The notes beneath the pieces were generated by a model. It searched no databases. It was not told the DNA's origin and saw nothing but the letters and a program-made list of their open reading frames with translations. Shown in pieces: positions 44,482 through 54,050 of a DNA stretch of 58,262 nucleotides. Source of the stretch: Streptobacillus canis (lineage in GTDB: Bacteria; Fusobacteriota; Fusobacteriia; Fusobacteriales; Leptotrichiaceae); contig NZ_WOEI01000006.1 of assembly GCF_009733925.1 (NCBI RefSeq), positions 1 to 58,262 on the forward strand, in the 5' to 3' direction. The position numbers were made by a program, and so were the translations under genes. The first letter of the stretch is position 1. Every line of letters starts with the position of its first letter.

Positions 44482-45252
44482 ATGAATATGAAAAGATTCT
44501 TGTTTTTACTAACAAATGAGGTAGAAATAAATGAGTTCTTAAAGTTATCTAAATCTTTAGATAAGAAATACCCACATATAGAAAAGGATGTAGTATATAT
44601 TAAAGATATTATGAAATATGACATCTTTCCATTAACTATACAGGGAATGGGAGTTAGTGCTAATACTAATTTACTTATTGAAGATTATCTAAGATTAGAA
44701 GATGAGATTTTTGAAAGCTACAAGGAAAGATTAGCAGAAGGTAACTTCAGAAAAATATACTCTTTAGAGGGTGAAATAGTTGACGTAGCTATGGAAGAAT
44801 TAAAAGCTTACGATTTACTAGTAGTGTGTAGAACAGAGAATGGAACTATAAGTGATAATTTACATTCACTATTAAGACATCACTATAAACCTATGTTAAT
44901 ACTTTCAATAACAGATAGAGAATATTCATTTGATAATATATTAATGTTAAATGATGGTGGATACATGGTTAATAGAACTGTTTATGATTACTTCGATACT
45001 TTTGGTGTACAAGATATAGATGTACTAAGAGTTAATGTAGAAGATCAAAACAGATTAACTGAAAGATTTGGTTCTAAATGTAATATAATAGATAGAAAAG
45101 GTGATGAGGTATCTATTATCTTATCAGAAGTACCAAAATATGATTTAATTTTAATGGGTGTATTAAAATACTCAATAATATTTGAAAGACTTACAGGGCA
45201 AGTAGGACTAAAAGTATTTGAAAAAACTGAAACACCTATATATATGGGGTGA
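44482..45252 (+). CDS. Universal stress protein-like tandem-domain protein
   Basis: A 256-residue cytoplasmic protein. Its C-terminal half ends like a UspA fold (YDLILMGVLKYSIIFERLTGQVGLKVFEKTETPIYMG region). An earlier segment (AYDLLVVCRTENGTISDNLHSLLRHHYKPMLIL) reads as the same motif in a first domain, so two Usp-like domains are likely. The nucleotide-binding GxxG pattern is weak. It lies 10 bases after gyrA. The ATG at 44482 is 7 bases from GGAG. The function is unknown beyond the family. Confidence 0.65.
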   Translation: MNMKRFLFLLTNEVEINEFLKLSKSLDKKYPHIEKDVVYIKDIMKYDIFPLTIQGMGVSANTNLLIEDYLRLEDEIFESYKERLAEGNFRKIYSLEGEIVDVAMEELKAYDLLVVCRTENGTISDNLHSLLRHHYKPMLILSITDREYSFDNILMLNDGGYMVNRTVYDYFDTFGVQDIDVLRVNVEDQNRLTERFGSKCNIIDRKGDEVSIILSEVPKYDLILMGVLKYSIIFERLTGQVGLKVFEKTETPIYMG

Positions 45253-45256
45253 TAGT

Positions 45257-45709
45257 ATGAAAATACTATTATGCTCTGATTCTCATACAGATTTAAAATA
45301 TTTTTATGAAGTAATCAAGAAAGAAAACCCAGAATTAATAATTTTTGCAGGAGACTATAGCGCTGATGCTATAGAAATGTCTTATGCAGTAGATATACCT
45401 TTTCATATAGTAAAAGGTAATTGTGACTATTTTGATGATGAAACTAAGGAAACTTTAGAGTTAGAAATAGAGTCTATGGGTAAGGTAATACTTACTCATG
45501 GACACCTTTTTGGTGTTAAATCAAATATGAATAGTATATATAAGTTTGGAGTAGAAAAAAATGCAAATTATGTAATTTTTGGACATACTCACATTCAGCA
45601 TAAAAGTGAATTTAAAGATGTAGTTTTCATTAATCCTGGAGCTATAATGAATCATGAATATGCAATATTAGAAGATGGCGTTCTAGAATTTAAGGGAGGA
45701 AGAAGATGA
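45257..45709 (+). CDS. YfcE/MJ0936-type metallophosphoesterase
   Basis: A 150-residue calcineurin-like phosphodiesterase. All metal-binding blocks are present: SDSH (7-10), GDYSAD, GNCD, THGH and GHTH. Relatives cleave phosphodiesters in vitro, and the natural substrate is unsettled. The ATG at 45257 lies 4 bases after the previous stop. The long in-frame upstream opening runs through the previous gene and is not used. Its stop overlaps the next start (ATGA). Confidence 0.88.
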   Translation: MKILLCSDSHTDLKYFYEVIKKENPELIIFAGDYSADAIEMSYAVDIPFHIVKGNCDYFDDETKETLELEIESMGKVILTHGHLFGVKSNMNSIYKFGVEKNANYVIFGHTHIQHKSEFKDVVFINPGAIMNHEYAILEDGVLEFKGGRR

Positions 45710-47034
45710 ATAATGTAGTAAAACCACGTAAGATATTTGAAACAGTTATGTTGTGGTTATTATCATTTTGCTTATTAATAAAACTATTATTAATGGCAAA
45801 AGTAGGAGATATTTTCTATAAACTTAGAGGTAAAATTACTACTCAGACAGACTTTGTAACTTTAGTTAAAAAGTTATCTGTAATGACTGAAGATTTAAAA
45901 GCCTTAGAAGTGTTTGCAACTATTTATAGAACATTCTTATTATTCCTATTGATTACTTTCGCGGCCTTCATAATCTTTAGAATTGTAAAAAGACAATATG
46001 ACAGATTACTAAAAGCTTCTACAGTAATGATGTGGGTAGCAAGTATGGCAGCAGTATATTATGTATATATTACAAAAGATTTATTCTATGCTTTAAAAAG
46101 TATAACTGAAAGACAGTATGAACAAGGATTACCAGCAGCCTTATACTTAATGGGTAGAATACAATATATCTTAGATGTTAAATACATAATACATGCATTA
46201 ACTGCTATTATACTTGTATCAACAGTCCTTGCAATAATATTAAATGTAAGAACTTTAGTTGGAAAAGAAGATAAAGCTATTTGGAAAAAATTAAATGCTA
46301 GCATATTTACAGTATCAATGTTAGTATTTTCAGGATTAGTAGCATGGAATATATATATTAAATACGATAGTAAACAATTTAAACCATTTGGATATATGGT
46401 AACAAACTATAAACATAAAGATGATAAAATATATCTTTATGGTAGTGTAAATATGAGAAAAGTAAATGAGAAAAACCTTGATCCTAACTTCAGAACCCTT
46501 TATTTAAGAGGAGTTAACTATGAAGTAGAAAGAGGAACAGAAGAATTAAAAGCTGGAGAAACTAGAGAAATTAAAGTTAGTTTTGATGTTGAAACAAAAG
46601 AATTCTTAAATCTTAAAACAGGTAAGATTGAAGATAAAATAACAATTAAAGAAGTACCTGAAATAGTAAAATCTATAGATGAAATAAATACTAAAACTGT
46701 TTACGAATATTTAGGAAAATACGATGAAAGATATTCTAAATTCAGTAGCAAAGATGAATTAACAGGTATTTATGAAGGTAAAGCTATAGATGGTAATTCA
46801 GAATACTATGTTCTTCAAAAGATTAAATATGATGAATTAAGCTTTACAGATGCTCCAAAATTCCAAGAAACTGATGAAATATATAAGCTAATATATTTAG
46901 GTGTTATGTATAGAGATAAAAAAGAAGTAGTCGGACTTGAAGGATTAAACTTAGAGCAAGGATCATATCTATTTAATAATAAAGAAGAGTTATTAGGCTC
47001 ACTTAAAGGAAATAAGATAGAAAAAGTTAAGTAG
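45706..47034 (+). CDS. Multi-pass membrane protein of unknown function
   Basis: A 442-residue protein with about five membrane helices in the first half (roughly residues 10-32, 65-93, 105-124, 160-185 and 198-220), then a C-terminal soluble domain of about 220 residues rich in Lys/Glu and short strands. I do not recognise a family. It is coupled to the phosphodiesterase by an ATGA overlap and lies 11 bases before pheS, so it belongs to the gyr-phe block. Confidence 0.7.
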   Translation: MNNVVKPRKIFETVMLWLLSFCLLIKLLLMAKVGDIFYKLRGKITTQTDFVTLVKKLSVMTEDLKALEVFATIYRTFLLFLLITFAAFIIFRIVKRQYDRLLKASTVMMWVASMAAVYYVYITKDLFYALKSITERQYEQGLPAALYLMGRIQYILDVKYIIHALTAIILVSTVLAIILNVRTLVGKEDKAIWKKLNASIFTVSMLVFSGLVAWNIYIKYDSKQFKPFGYMVTNYKHKDDKIYLYGSVNMRKVNEKNLDPNFRTLYLRGVNYEVERGTEELKAGETREIKVSFDVETKEFLNLKTGKIEDKITIKEVPEIVKSIDEINTKTVYEYLGKYDERYSKFSSKDELTGIYEGKAIDGNSEYYVLQKIKYDELSFTDAPKFQETDEIYKLIYLGVMYRDKKEVVGLEGLNLEQGSYLFNNKEELLGSLKGNKIEKVK

Positions 47035-47045
47035 TTGGAGGAAAA

Positions 47046-48062
47046 ATGTTAGACAAATTAAAACTGATAAAAGAAAAAGCTTTATCAGATATAGAAAAAT
47101 TAGATTCTGTACAAGATTTTAACGATTTAAAAGTTAAATACTTAGGTAAAAAAGGTGAATTTACAGCTATAATGAAAGAAATGGGAAATATAGTAGCTGA
47201 AAAAAGAAAGGAATTTGGAGCACTTGCAAATGAAGTAAAAACAGAATTACAAGATAAATTTGATGTTAAGTTTGCAGAGTTAAAAGAAGAAGCTAAAAGA
47301 ATCAAATTAGAATCAGAAACACTAGATATTTCACTTCCAGGGAAACCTTTAGAAAAATCTAGTTTACATCCATTAACTAAAACATTACTTGAAATAAAAG
47401 AAATAGTTAGTGAAATGGGATTTGATATAGTTGATGGGCCTGAAGTTGAAAGTACATATTTAAACTTTGATGCTTTAAATATACCTAAGACACATCCATC
47501 AAGAGAATTAACTGATACTTTCTATATCACTGATGATGTAATATTAAGAACTCAAACATCTCCAGTTCAAATTAGATATATGAGAGAACATAAACCACCA
47601 TTTAAAATGATATCTATAGGTAAAGTATATAGACCTGATTATGACGTATCACATACACCTATGTTCCATCAAGTTGAAGGTTTAATGATAGGAGAAGATG
47701 TAAGTTTCTCTAACTTTAAAGCAACACTTGAAAGTATAGTACAAAGAATATTTGGTGCAGATAGAAATGTTAGATTTAGACCACATTTCTTCCCATTTAC
47801 AGAACCTAGTGCTGAGATGGACGTAGAATGTGGAGTATGTAGAGGTAAAGGATGTAGATTATGTAAAAATACTGGTTGGTTAGAAATACTTGGTTCAGGT
47901 ATGGTTAATATTAAAGTACTTGAAGCAGCTGGTATAGATGGAGAAGTATATCAAGGATTTGCATTCGGACTTGGAGTAGAAAGAATAACTATGCTTAAAT
48001 ATGGTATTGATGATTTAAGAGCATTCTTTGAAAATGATATTAGATTTTTAGAACAATTTTAA
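47046..48062 (+). CDS. pheS: Phenylalanyl-tRNA synthetase alpha subunit
   Basis: A 338-residue catalytic subunit. It has an N-terminal coiled coil (about 1-90), and class II motifs including FHQVEGLMIGEDVSFSNFK, then RPHFFPFTEPSAEMDV and the C-terminal GLGVERITMLKYGIDDLR (motif 3). A Cys-rich loop GVCRGKGCRLCKNTGW, often seen in bacterial PheS, is present. It charges tRNA-Phe with PheT, encoded 11 bases downstream. Confidence 0.96.
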   Translation: MLDKLKLIKEKALSDIEKLDSVQDFNDLKVKYLGKKGEFTAIMKEMGNIVAEKRKEFGALANEVKTELQDKFDVKFAELKEEAKRIKLESETLDISLPGKPLEKSSLHPLTKTLLEIKEIVSEMGFDIVDGPEVESTYLNFDALNIPKTHPSRELTDTFYITDDVILRTQTSPVQIRYMREHKPPFKMISIGKVYRPDYDVSHTPMFHQVEGLMIGEDVSFSNFKATLESIVQRIFGADRNVRFRPHFFPFTEPSAEMDVECGVCRGKGCRLCKNTGWLEILGSGMVNIKVLEAAGIDGEVYQGFAFGLGVERITMLKYGIDDLRAFFENDIRFLEQF

Positions 48063-48073
48063 GTGGAGGAAAT

Positions 48074-50494
48074 ATGTTAATTTCATTAAATTGGTTAAGA
48101 GAATATATAGATCTTGACAAAAATATAGATATAAAAGAACTAGAAAATGCCTTAACTATGATAGGGCAAGAAGTAGAAAAAATAGAAAAACAAGGTGAAA
48201 ATTTAGGCAAAGTTTTAACAGCTAAAATAGAAAAATATGAAAAACACCCAGATTCAGATCATCTAACTGTTTGTCAAGTTAACAACGGAACTGAAGTTCT
48301 TCAAGTAGTTTGTGGAGCTCCTAATCATAAAGAAGGAGATATAGTTGCTATGGCACAAATAGGTGCTAAACTTGACGAAGATTTCATAATAAAAAAAGGT
48401 AAAATAAGAGGAGCAGAGTCTAATGGTATGCTTTGTTCAGAATCTGAATTAAAAATAGGTAAAGATCATGATGGAATTATGATATTACCACAAGACACTA
48501 AACTTGGAGTACCTATGAATGAGTACTTAGGTTTAGATGATACTGTATTTGAATTAGAAATTACACCTAATAGACCTGATTGCTTATCTCATGTAGGTAT
48601 TGCAAGAGAACTTGCAGCATATTATTCAAAAGAATTAAAAGTACCTACAGCTGAAGTTACAGTAGAAGGAAATGAAAATATTGATATATCTATAGAAGAA
48701 GGATTATCAAATAGATATTTAGCAAGAGTAATTAAAGGTGTAAAAGTAGGAGAAAGTCCTAAATGGTTAAAAAATAGATTAGAAGCAGTAGGGATTAGAA
48801 GTATAAATAATATAGTTGATATTTCTAACTATGTAATGCTTGAAACTAATCAACCTAACCACATCTTTGACTTAAATAAATTTGGTTCAAGAAAAGTTAC
48901 AGTATCTAGAGCAAAAAATGAAGAAGTATTTGTTACTTTAGATGATAAAGAAAGAGTATTAGATAACGAGGATATAGTAATAACAAATGGAGAAAAAGTT
49001 GTAGCTATAGCAGGAGTTATGGGTGGTGGAGAAGTAGAAGTTGATGAAAACACTACTGATATCTTAATAGAAGTTGCACACTTTGATAACATTATGGTTA
49101 GAAAAACTAATAGAAAATTTGCTTTATCTACTGAATCTGCATATAGATTTGAAAGATCAGTAAATACAGAAAATATGGAATATGTATTAGATAGAATTTC
49201 AAGTTTAGTTAAAGAATTAGCTGGAGGAACAGTATGTAATATTAACGATAGTTATCCAGTTAAACCTAATACAAATATAACTACATTATCTTTACCAAGA
49301 CTATATAGATTTGTAGGTAAGGAAATAGAGAAAGATAAAATAATAGATATCTTTGAAAAATTAGAAGTAAAAGTTGAAGATAAAGGTGAAGAGTTATTAT
49401 TAACTGCACCTTCACATAGACAAGATCTAATAAATCAATTTGATTACTTTGAAGAAGTTATACGTATGGTAGGTTTTGATAGTATAGAAAATGTTATGCC
49501 TTCAGTAAAACTAACTAAAGAAAGATTAGAAGATACAACTAAATTTGTTACTGATATTAAAAAGGTAGTATCTAACTTAGGAGTAAGAGAGGTTATTAAC
49601 TACAGCTTTATCCCTAAAAATTCTTTAGAAAAAGTATTGTTTGATATAGCAGAAGAAAATATTATTGAAATCAAAAACCCTATAGTAGAAGAATTTAGTA
49701 TTTTAAAACCTACATTAATGTATTCATTAATCAAAAATGTAAGAGATAACATTAATAGAGGTGCAAGTGATATTAGATTCTTTGAAGTAAGTAAGAGATT
49801 TACTAAAGAACAAGTTACAAATATAAATGAAAAAGCTGTAATGATAGGAGAAATGCAAGTATTTGAAAGAGAAACATTAGCATTAGTACTATCAGGAAGC
49901 AAAATTAAGAATATATGGAATGCTAAACCAGAAGAATATGATTTCTATGATATGAAAGGTGTAGTAGAAGCATTATTTGAAAAAATTGGATTTACTAAAT
50001 ATCAAATTAGAAGAAGTGAAAACAAAGCATATCATCCTGGAAGAAGCGTTGATGTATTTGTAGGTAAAGAACTTGTTGCAACATATGGAGAATTACACCC
50101 AGATGTATTAGAAAACATGGATGTTGAAAAGAGTAATATCCTTTATGCTGAAGTATACTTAGACTTAATTAAAAAATATATATCAACAAGCATTAGATAC
50201 AAAGGTTTAAGTAAATATCAATCAGTGCCAAGAGATATAGCTATAGTAGTTAATGAAAATGTTCTAGTAGGAGAAATGTTAAAAACTATAGAAAAAATAG
50301 ATAAATTAATTGAAAGAGTTGAACTATTTGATATATACCAAGGATTAGGAATTGAAAAAGGATATAAATCTGTTGCTATAAGTATAGTGATGAGAGATGA
50401 TAATAAGACATTAGAAGAAAAAGAAATTAATGATGTTATGAATAAAATCATTACTAAATTAACTAAAGACTTTGGAGCAACATTAAGAGGATAA
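48074..50494 (+). CDS. pheT: Phenylalanyl-tRNA synthetase beta subunit
   Basis: An 806-residue subunit with the full bacterial domain order: tRNA-binding EMAP-like domain (about 40-150, with HPDSDHLTVCQVN and VVCGAPN), B3/B4 editing domain (about 200-390), B5, a catalytic-like core and the C-terminal FDX-ACB domain (YQSVPRDIAIVVN onward). Its stop overlaps the thiN start (TAATG). Confidence 0.96.
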   Translation: MLISLNWLREYIDLDKNIDIKELENALTMIGQEVEKIEKQGENLGKVLTAKIEKYEKHPDSDHLTVCQVNNGTEVLQVVCGAPNHKEGDIVAMAQIGAKLDEDFIIKKGKIRGAESNGMLCSESELKIGKDHDGIMILPQDTKLGVPMNEYLGLDDTVFELEITPNRPDCLSHVGIARELAAYYSKELKVPTAEVTVEGNENIDISIEEGLSNRYLARVIKGVKVGESPKWLKNRLEAVGIRSINNIVDISNYVMLETNQPNHIFDLNKFGSRKVTVSRAKNEEVFVTLDDKERVLDNEDIVITNGEKVVAIAGVMGGGEVEVDENTTDILIEVAHFDNIMVRKTNRKFALSTESAYRFERSVNTENMEYVLDRISSLVKELAGGTVCNINDSYPVKPNTNITTLSLPRLYRFVGKEIEKDKIIDIFEKLEVKVEDKGEELLLTAPSHRQDLINQFDYFEEVIRMVGFDSIENVMPSVKLTKERLEDTTKFVTDIKKVVSNLGVREVINYSFIPKNSLEKVLFDIAEENIIEIKNPIVEEFSILKPTLMYSLIKNVRDNINRGASDIRFFEVSKRFTKEQVTNINEKAVMIGEMQVFERETLALVLSGSKIKNIWNAKPEEYDFYDMKGVVEALFEKIGFTKYQIRRSENKAYHPGRSVDVFVGKELVATYGELHPDVLENMDVEKSNILYAEVYLDLIKKYISTSIRYKGLSKYQSVPRDIAIVVNENVLVGEMLKTIEKIDKLIERVELFDIYQGLGIEKGYKSVAISIVMRDDNKTLEEKEINDVMNKIITKLTKDFGATLRG

Positions 50495-51162
50495 TGAAAT
50501 ATTGTATATTTCTTAATGGAGAATATCCAGAATTTAATGATTATCATTTAGAATTATTAAAAGATAGAATAATATACTGTGCAGATGGAGGAACTAACTT
50601 TGCTTATAAGCAAGGGATAGTTCCTCATGCTATAGTAGGAGATTTAGATTCAATTAATCCTGAAGTTTTAGAGTATTATAGAAAAAAAGATGTGAAAATT
50701 TATGATTATTCAAGTGATAAAGATTATACAGATTTTGGAATAGCACTACTTCATATTTGCGGTTATGAAAATGTTGGAATGAATGATAGATTTCAAAAAG
50801 AAGAAATAGATTTTTATCAAAATAAAGATGTATTAGTATTTGGTGCTACTGGTGGTAGAATGGATATGTCTATAGGTAATGCTAAATTACTTGCTAAAAA
50901 TACTAATATGAAATATATTAGTCATCAAAATGAACTTATGTATTATGTAAATAAAGAAGATGTGATAAATGGAAAGGCTGGTAAAAGATTTTCTTTAATA
51001 CCACTTTCAGATCTTAAAGAATTAACACTTGAAGGTTTTGTATATAATCTTAAAGATAAAGATATTTCAAGAGATATGTCACTTGTAAGTAATATTATTA
51101 AAGATGATTCAGCAAAGATAAGTGCTAAAAGTGGAGATATGTTAATAATTATAGAAATATAA
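50494..51162 (+). CDS. thiN: Thiamine pyrophosphokinase
   Basis: A 222-residue enzyme that makes thiamine diphosphate from thiamine and ATP. Landmarks are CADGGTNFAYKQGIVPHAIVGDLDSI, SSDKDYTDFGIAL and GATGGRMDMSIGN. A linker segment (about residues 88-106, FQKEEIDFYQNKD region) is a small insertion. It is the last gene of the gyrB-thiN block. No thiamine riboswitch was seen near it. Confidence 0.92.
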   Translation: MKYCIFLNGEYPEFNDYHLELLKDRIIYCADGGTNFAYKQGIVPHAIVGDLDSINPEVLEYYRKKDVKIYDYSSDKDYTDFGIALLHICGYENVGMNDRFQKEEIDFYQNKDVLVFGATGGRMDMSIGNAKLLAKNTNMKYISHQNELMYYVNKEDVINGKAGKRFSLIPLSDLKELTLEGFVYNLKDKDISRDMSLVSNIIKDDSAKISAKSGDMLIIIEI

Positions 51163-51187
51163 AAGGGTTGTTTTAAAACAACCCTTT
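51162..51187. terminator. Bidirectional terminator after thiN
   Basis: The 26-base palindrome AAAGGGTTGTTTT/AAAACAACCCTTT touches the stops of both convergent genes. Confidence 0.75.
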
Positions 51188-51565
51188 CCTCATATCTTCT
51201 AATTTGTTAATTAAGTTATCAACTTCATTGTAGAATTTTTTTATTTTACTTTGCATAGTCCAATCTACAAAGATATTATCTAAGAAATAGTCTGCAAATA
51301 CATGGAAACTAGATACATTAATATTTAAAGATTCAACATTAGCTTTATTAAACATAGCTTTTAAATCCCTAAGCTTATAATTCACTAATTCCATTTTACT
51401 TTTAGCTTTATCAAGATTTGAATGTTTAAATAGAGTTGAAAAAGTATTTCCAAAAAACATATCAAATAAACCCCAATTTTTAGAATATTTTAAACTAGAT
51501 TTCACATCTTTTAAATCTATTAAAATTTCATCTATTAAATTTCTTATATCTATTAAATCATTCAT
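51173..51565 (-). CDS. Small helical protein of unknown function
   Basis: A 130-residue, mostly alpha-helical cytoplasmic protein with probable coiled coils at both ends. A central patch NWGLFDMFFGNTFSTLFKHSNLD resembles a motif (WG-DM-G-G-S-KH) I have seen in uncharacterised proteins from Firmicutes and Bacteroidetes. No function is known. It is the last gene of the - strand envelope operon, 12 bases after the lipoprotein gene. Confidence 0.65.
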   Translation of the reverse strand: MNDLIDIRNLIDEILIDLKDVKSSLKYSKNWGLFDMFFGNTFSTLFKHSNLDKAKSKMELVNYKLRDLKAMFNKANVESLNINVSSFHVFADYFLDNIFVDWTMQSKIKKFYNEVDNLINKLEDMRKGLF

Positions 51566-51577
51566 TTTTATTTACTC

Positions 51578-52069
51578 CTATCTAAAGTTTAATATTAAAT
51601 TATTAGGACCTAATTGAGCACCTTTTAAATCATTAGGATATTTATAACTATAAATTTCTGTGTTGTCTAAAGTTGCATAAACTATAGCGTTAGTGATTTG
51701 ATTTAAGAATTCGTCTTGAATATCACCTTTAACATCTTTAACTTTTACATTTTTAAGATAGATTTTTCCATCTTGGAATCTGATATCACTTTCTAAATAA
51801 ACGATAGCAGTTGTATTTGTTTTACCTAAAAGAGCCCCGACAACCGAACTAGTTTCAGCAGTTAAAACTATATTTAATTTATAGTCTTTAACAAAGACAT
51901 CTCTTATAGCTACTTCGCCTTTTGCTAAGAATAAATCTATCCTGTTGTCTACTTTCTGTGCAATATTTGCTTTAATTACACTATTTGGGACTGTATAATC
52001 TGTAACATTTAATAAACTACAAGAAAATACTCCAAATGATAATAATAATGTTGTTAAAATTTTTTTCAT
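51578..52069 (-). CDS. Lipoprotein, DUF1439/YceB-like
   Basis: A 163-residue lipoprotein (lipobox VFSC, Cys17). The mature part starts with VPNSVIKANIAQKV and has long amphipathic strands (YKLNIVLTAETSSVVGALLG and IYLKNVKVKDVKGD), in the style of YceB/DUF1439 lipid-binding-like lipoproteins. The family call is tentative. Its own ribosome-binding site is weak, and a six-codon ORF with a strong site lies just upstream (52090-52110). Confidence 0.6.
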   Translation of the reverse strand: MKKILTTLLLSFGVFSCSLLNVTDYTVPNSVIKANIAQKVDNRIDLFLAKGEVAIRDVFVKDYKLNIVLTAETSSVVGALLGKTNTTAIVYLESDIRFQDGKIYLKNVKVKDVKGDIQDEFLNQITNAIVYATLDNTEIYSYKYPNDLKGAQLGPNNLILNFR

Positions 52070-52130
52070 AATTTACTTGTATGATATAGTTAGTTCTTAA
52101 ACTTTACCATACATCTCCTCCTTTTATTCT

Positions 52131-52736
52131 TTAAAAATTAAATTTTGTTCCTAATCCTATAGTGAAATATTGAGGATATCCTAAACTAATTTCACCTGTG
52201 AATGTGTTCTTAAATGTTGCTCCAAATTTAGCTTTTATTGCAAATTTGTTAATTGATCTATCGTTAACTATATAGTGATATGAACCAATAGAAGCTCCAG
52301 TATATAGTTTAATGTCTTCTTTAACCTCTCCATTTACTTCAGCAAATATAAATGGAGAAATGTATGGATGGAAATTTTTGATAGTTCTTTCATAGTCTTT
52401 TTTTTCAATTTCTAATTTGTTTTTTTCTGTATCATGTGCAGTTTCAATTTTTCTATTAAAATCTTCAATTTTTATATTATATTTTTCATTTTCTGATTTA
52501 TTTAAAATCTTTTTACTTAATCCTCCTTCAAGTCCAGTTCCAAGATTTACATTTATACCATATTTTTTAATTGGAATAACTTTTCCAAGAGAGGTATGTA
52601 TACCTGCATGAACTGATGTATTATTGATATCATCACTTTGGAAACCTCCAACACTACCTTGAGCAAGAACAGTAACTTCAGTCCCTGAATAACCAATAAG
52701 AGTTGAAAAGATACCTAGTATTAAATATTTCTTCAT
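52131..52736 (-). CDS. Small outer-membrane beta-barrel protein
   Basis: A 201-residue protein with a signal peptide (about 1-18). It has strands such as TVLAQGSVGGFQ, NVNLGTGLEGGL and IKLYTGASIGSYHYI, and a terminal strand ending in KFNF. A charged helical insertion (about residues 80-118) probably forms a surface loop or coiled coil. The size fits an 8-strand barrel. The family is not recognised. It lies 14 bases after the preceding lipoprotein gene. Confidence 0.65.
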   Translation of the reverse strand: MKKYLILGIFSTLIGYSGTEVTVLAQGSVGGFQSDDINNTSVHAGIHTSLGKVIPIKKYGINVNLGTGLEGGLSKKILNKSENEKYNIKIEDFNRKIETAHDTEKNKLEIEKKDYERTIKNFHPYISPFIFAEVNGEVKEDIKLYTGASIGSYHYIVNDRSINKFAIKAKFGATFKNTFTGEISLGYPQYFTIGLGTKFNF

Positions 52737-52750
52737 TATATCAACATCCT

Positions 52751-53140
52751 TTATTTAAATTCTATTCTATCTATTTTTTCACCATCAACATCTACAAGAT
52801 CATACATAGCTCCTGTAGCTCTGTCTATAAAATGTCCACCTGGAACAAATATATTTCCAACTATAAATGCAGGAATGTTTGTTTTAGGTAAGATAGCAAC
52901 AGTTTTATCACCTGAAGAGATAAAATATTTTGCACCTACACCTGATTCATTATCTAATCTTTTTAGATTAACAAATAAAGTTCCTTTACCTTTTTTTAGC
53001 ACATTTCCTTTTTCGTCCTTAACTACTATTTCTTTACCAGAACTAGATCTAATATCTAATGGTTGATGTAAACCATTTACTATACTAGAACAACTAGTTA
53101 GAGCAAAAATTATACTTGTAAATATTAGTGTTTTTCTCAT
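52751..53140 (-). CDS. Small lipoprotein with a C-terminal GxxxDxxTGAMYDL-type motif
   Basis: A 129-residue lipoprotein (lipobox LTSC, Cys17). The mature part has a PEGA-like strand region (VVKDEKGNVLKKGKGTLFVNLKR) and ends with GGHFIDRATGAMYDL followed by a short tail. This arrangement recurs in many diderm lipoproteins of unknown role. It overlaps the upstream binding-protein gene by four bases (ATGA). Confidence 0.68.
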   Translation of the reverse strand: MRKTLIFTSIIFALTSCSSIVNGLHQPLDIRSSSGKEIVVKDEKGNVLKKGKGTLFVNLKRLDNESGVGAKYFISSGDKTVAILPKTNIPAFIVGNIFVPGGHFIDRATGAMYDLVDVDGEKIDRIEFK

Positions 53141-54030
53141 TTTTTATTCACCTTTCTAAGTGCTGAAATTATTCTATCAAGGTTTTTTTCGATATCTTTT
53201 TCAAACGCATCTTTAGTATATCTACCGCTAGTCATATGTAATAGTTGCTCAACCACAACACCTGTTTCTCTTTGAACTGCTTTAGTATAAGGTGAACTTG
53301 CACCATCTGATTCAAATAGAATATCTATTCTATTTTTCTTAATTAAATCTATAGCAACTTTCAAGTCGTTAGCACTAGGCTTATTATTGTTTTTAGGTTC
53401 TATTACAACTCCAACTTTAATACCAAGTTCTCCTAAGATATAGTCATAACCTCCATGAGTAGTTGCAACTGTTAAATTAATACCTTTTCTAAGATTAGCT
53501 ATTTCTTTTATCTTTTTAGATTTGATATTAGAAAGTTTCTTAGTATAATCCCTAGCATTTTTAAGATAATAACTACTATTTTTACTATCTAGTTTAGCTA
53601 TTTCCTTAGCTATAGTATTAATCTGTTGTATAGAAGCTTGTATTGATATGAAAGTATGAGTATTAACAGATTTAGAGTTGCTTCTTTCACCAGATATTGG
53701 TAAAAGAGATACATTCTTGTTAGCGTTAATAATAGTGACTTTCTTGTTATTTGAAGCTTTAACAAGATTGTACATATAGTTATCTATACCAGTACCATTA
53801 ATAATTAAAACATCAAGATCTGTAATTTTTTTAACTTCATCAGGTGAAGGTTGATATGCGTGTACATCAACATCAGCTGGAAGTATTTGGATTACATCTG
53901 CCTTATCTCCTACAATATTAGTTGTAAAAGAATAATAAGGCAACATACTTACTCCTATTTTAAGCTTTGCTAAAGAAATATTAGAAACTAATAAAAGTAA
54001 CATTATTAATTTAAAAATAATCTTTCTCAT
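53137..54030 (-). CDS. Metal ABC transporter substrate-binding protein (ZnuA/TroA-like)
   Basis: A 297-residue exported binding protein of the cluster A-I family for Zn2+ or Mn2+. It has a cleavable signal peptide (about 1-21) rather than a lipobox. Probable metal ligands are His57 (DVHAYQPS), His125 (NTHTFIS), His192 (TTHGGYDY) and an acidic residue near 240-242 (FESDGA). There is no long His-rich loop. No permease or ATPase gene is adjacent, so its transporter must be elsewhere. Instead it is coupled to envelope lipoprotein genes. Confidence 0.85.
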   Translation of the reverse strand: MRKIIFKLIMLLLLVSNISLAKLKIGVSMLPYYSFTTNIVGDKADVIQILPADVDVHAYQPSPDEVKKITDLDVLIINGTGIDNYMYNLVKASNNKKVTIINANKNVSLLPISGERSNSKSVNTHTFISIQASIQQINTIAKEIAKLDSKNSSYYLKNARDYTKKLSNIKSKKIKEIANLRKGINLTVATTHGGYDYILGELGIKVGVVIEPKNNNKPSANDLKVAIDLIKKNRIDILFESDGASSPYTKAVQRETGVVVEQLLHMTSGRYTKDAFEKDIEKNLDRIISALRKVNKK

Positions 54031-54050
54031 TTTGCCTCCGTTTCACGTAA

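Noticed and set aside
50440..51162. Thiamine (TPP) riboswitch for thiN
   Set aside because: thiN starts inside the pheT stop codon with no leader, and no TPP-box motif was seen.
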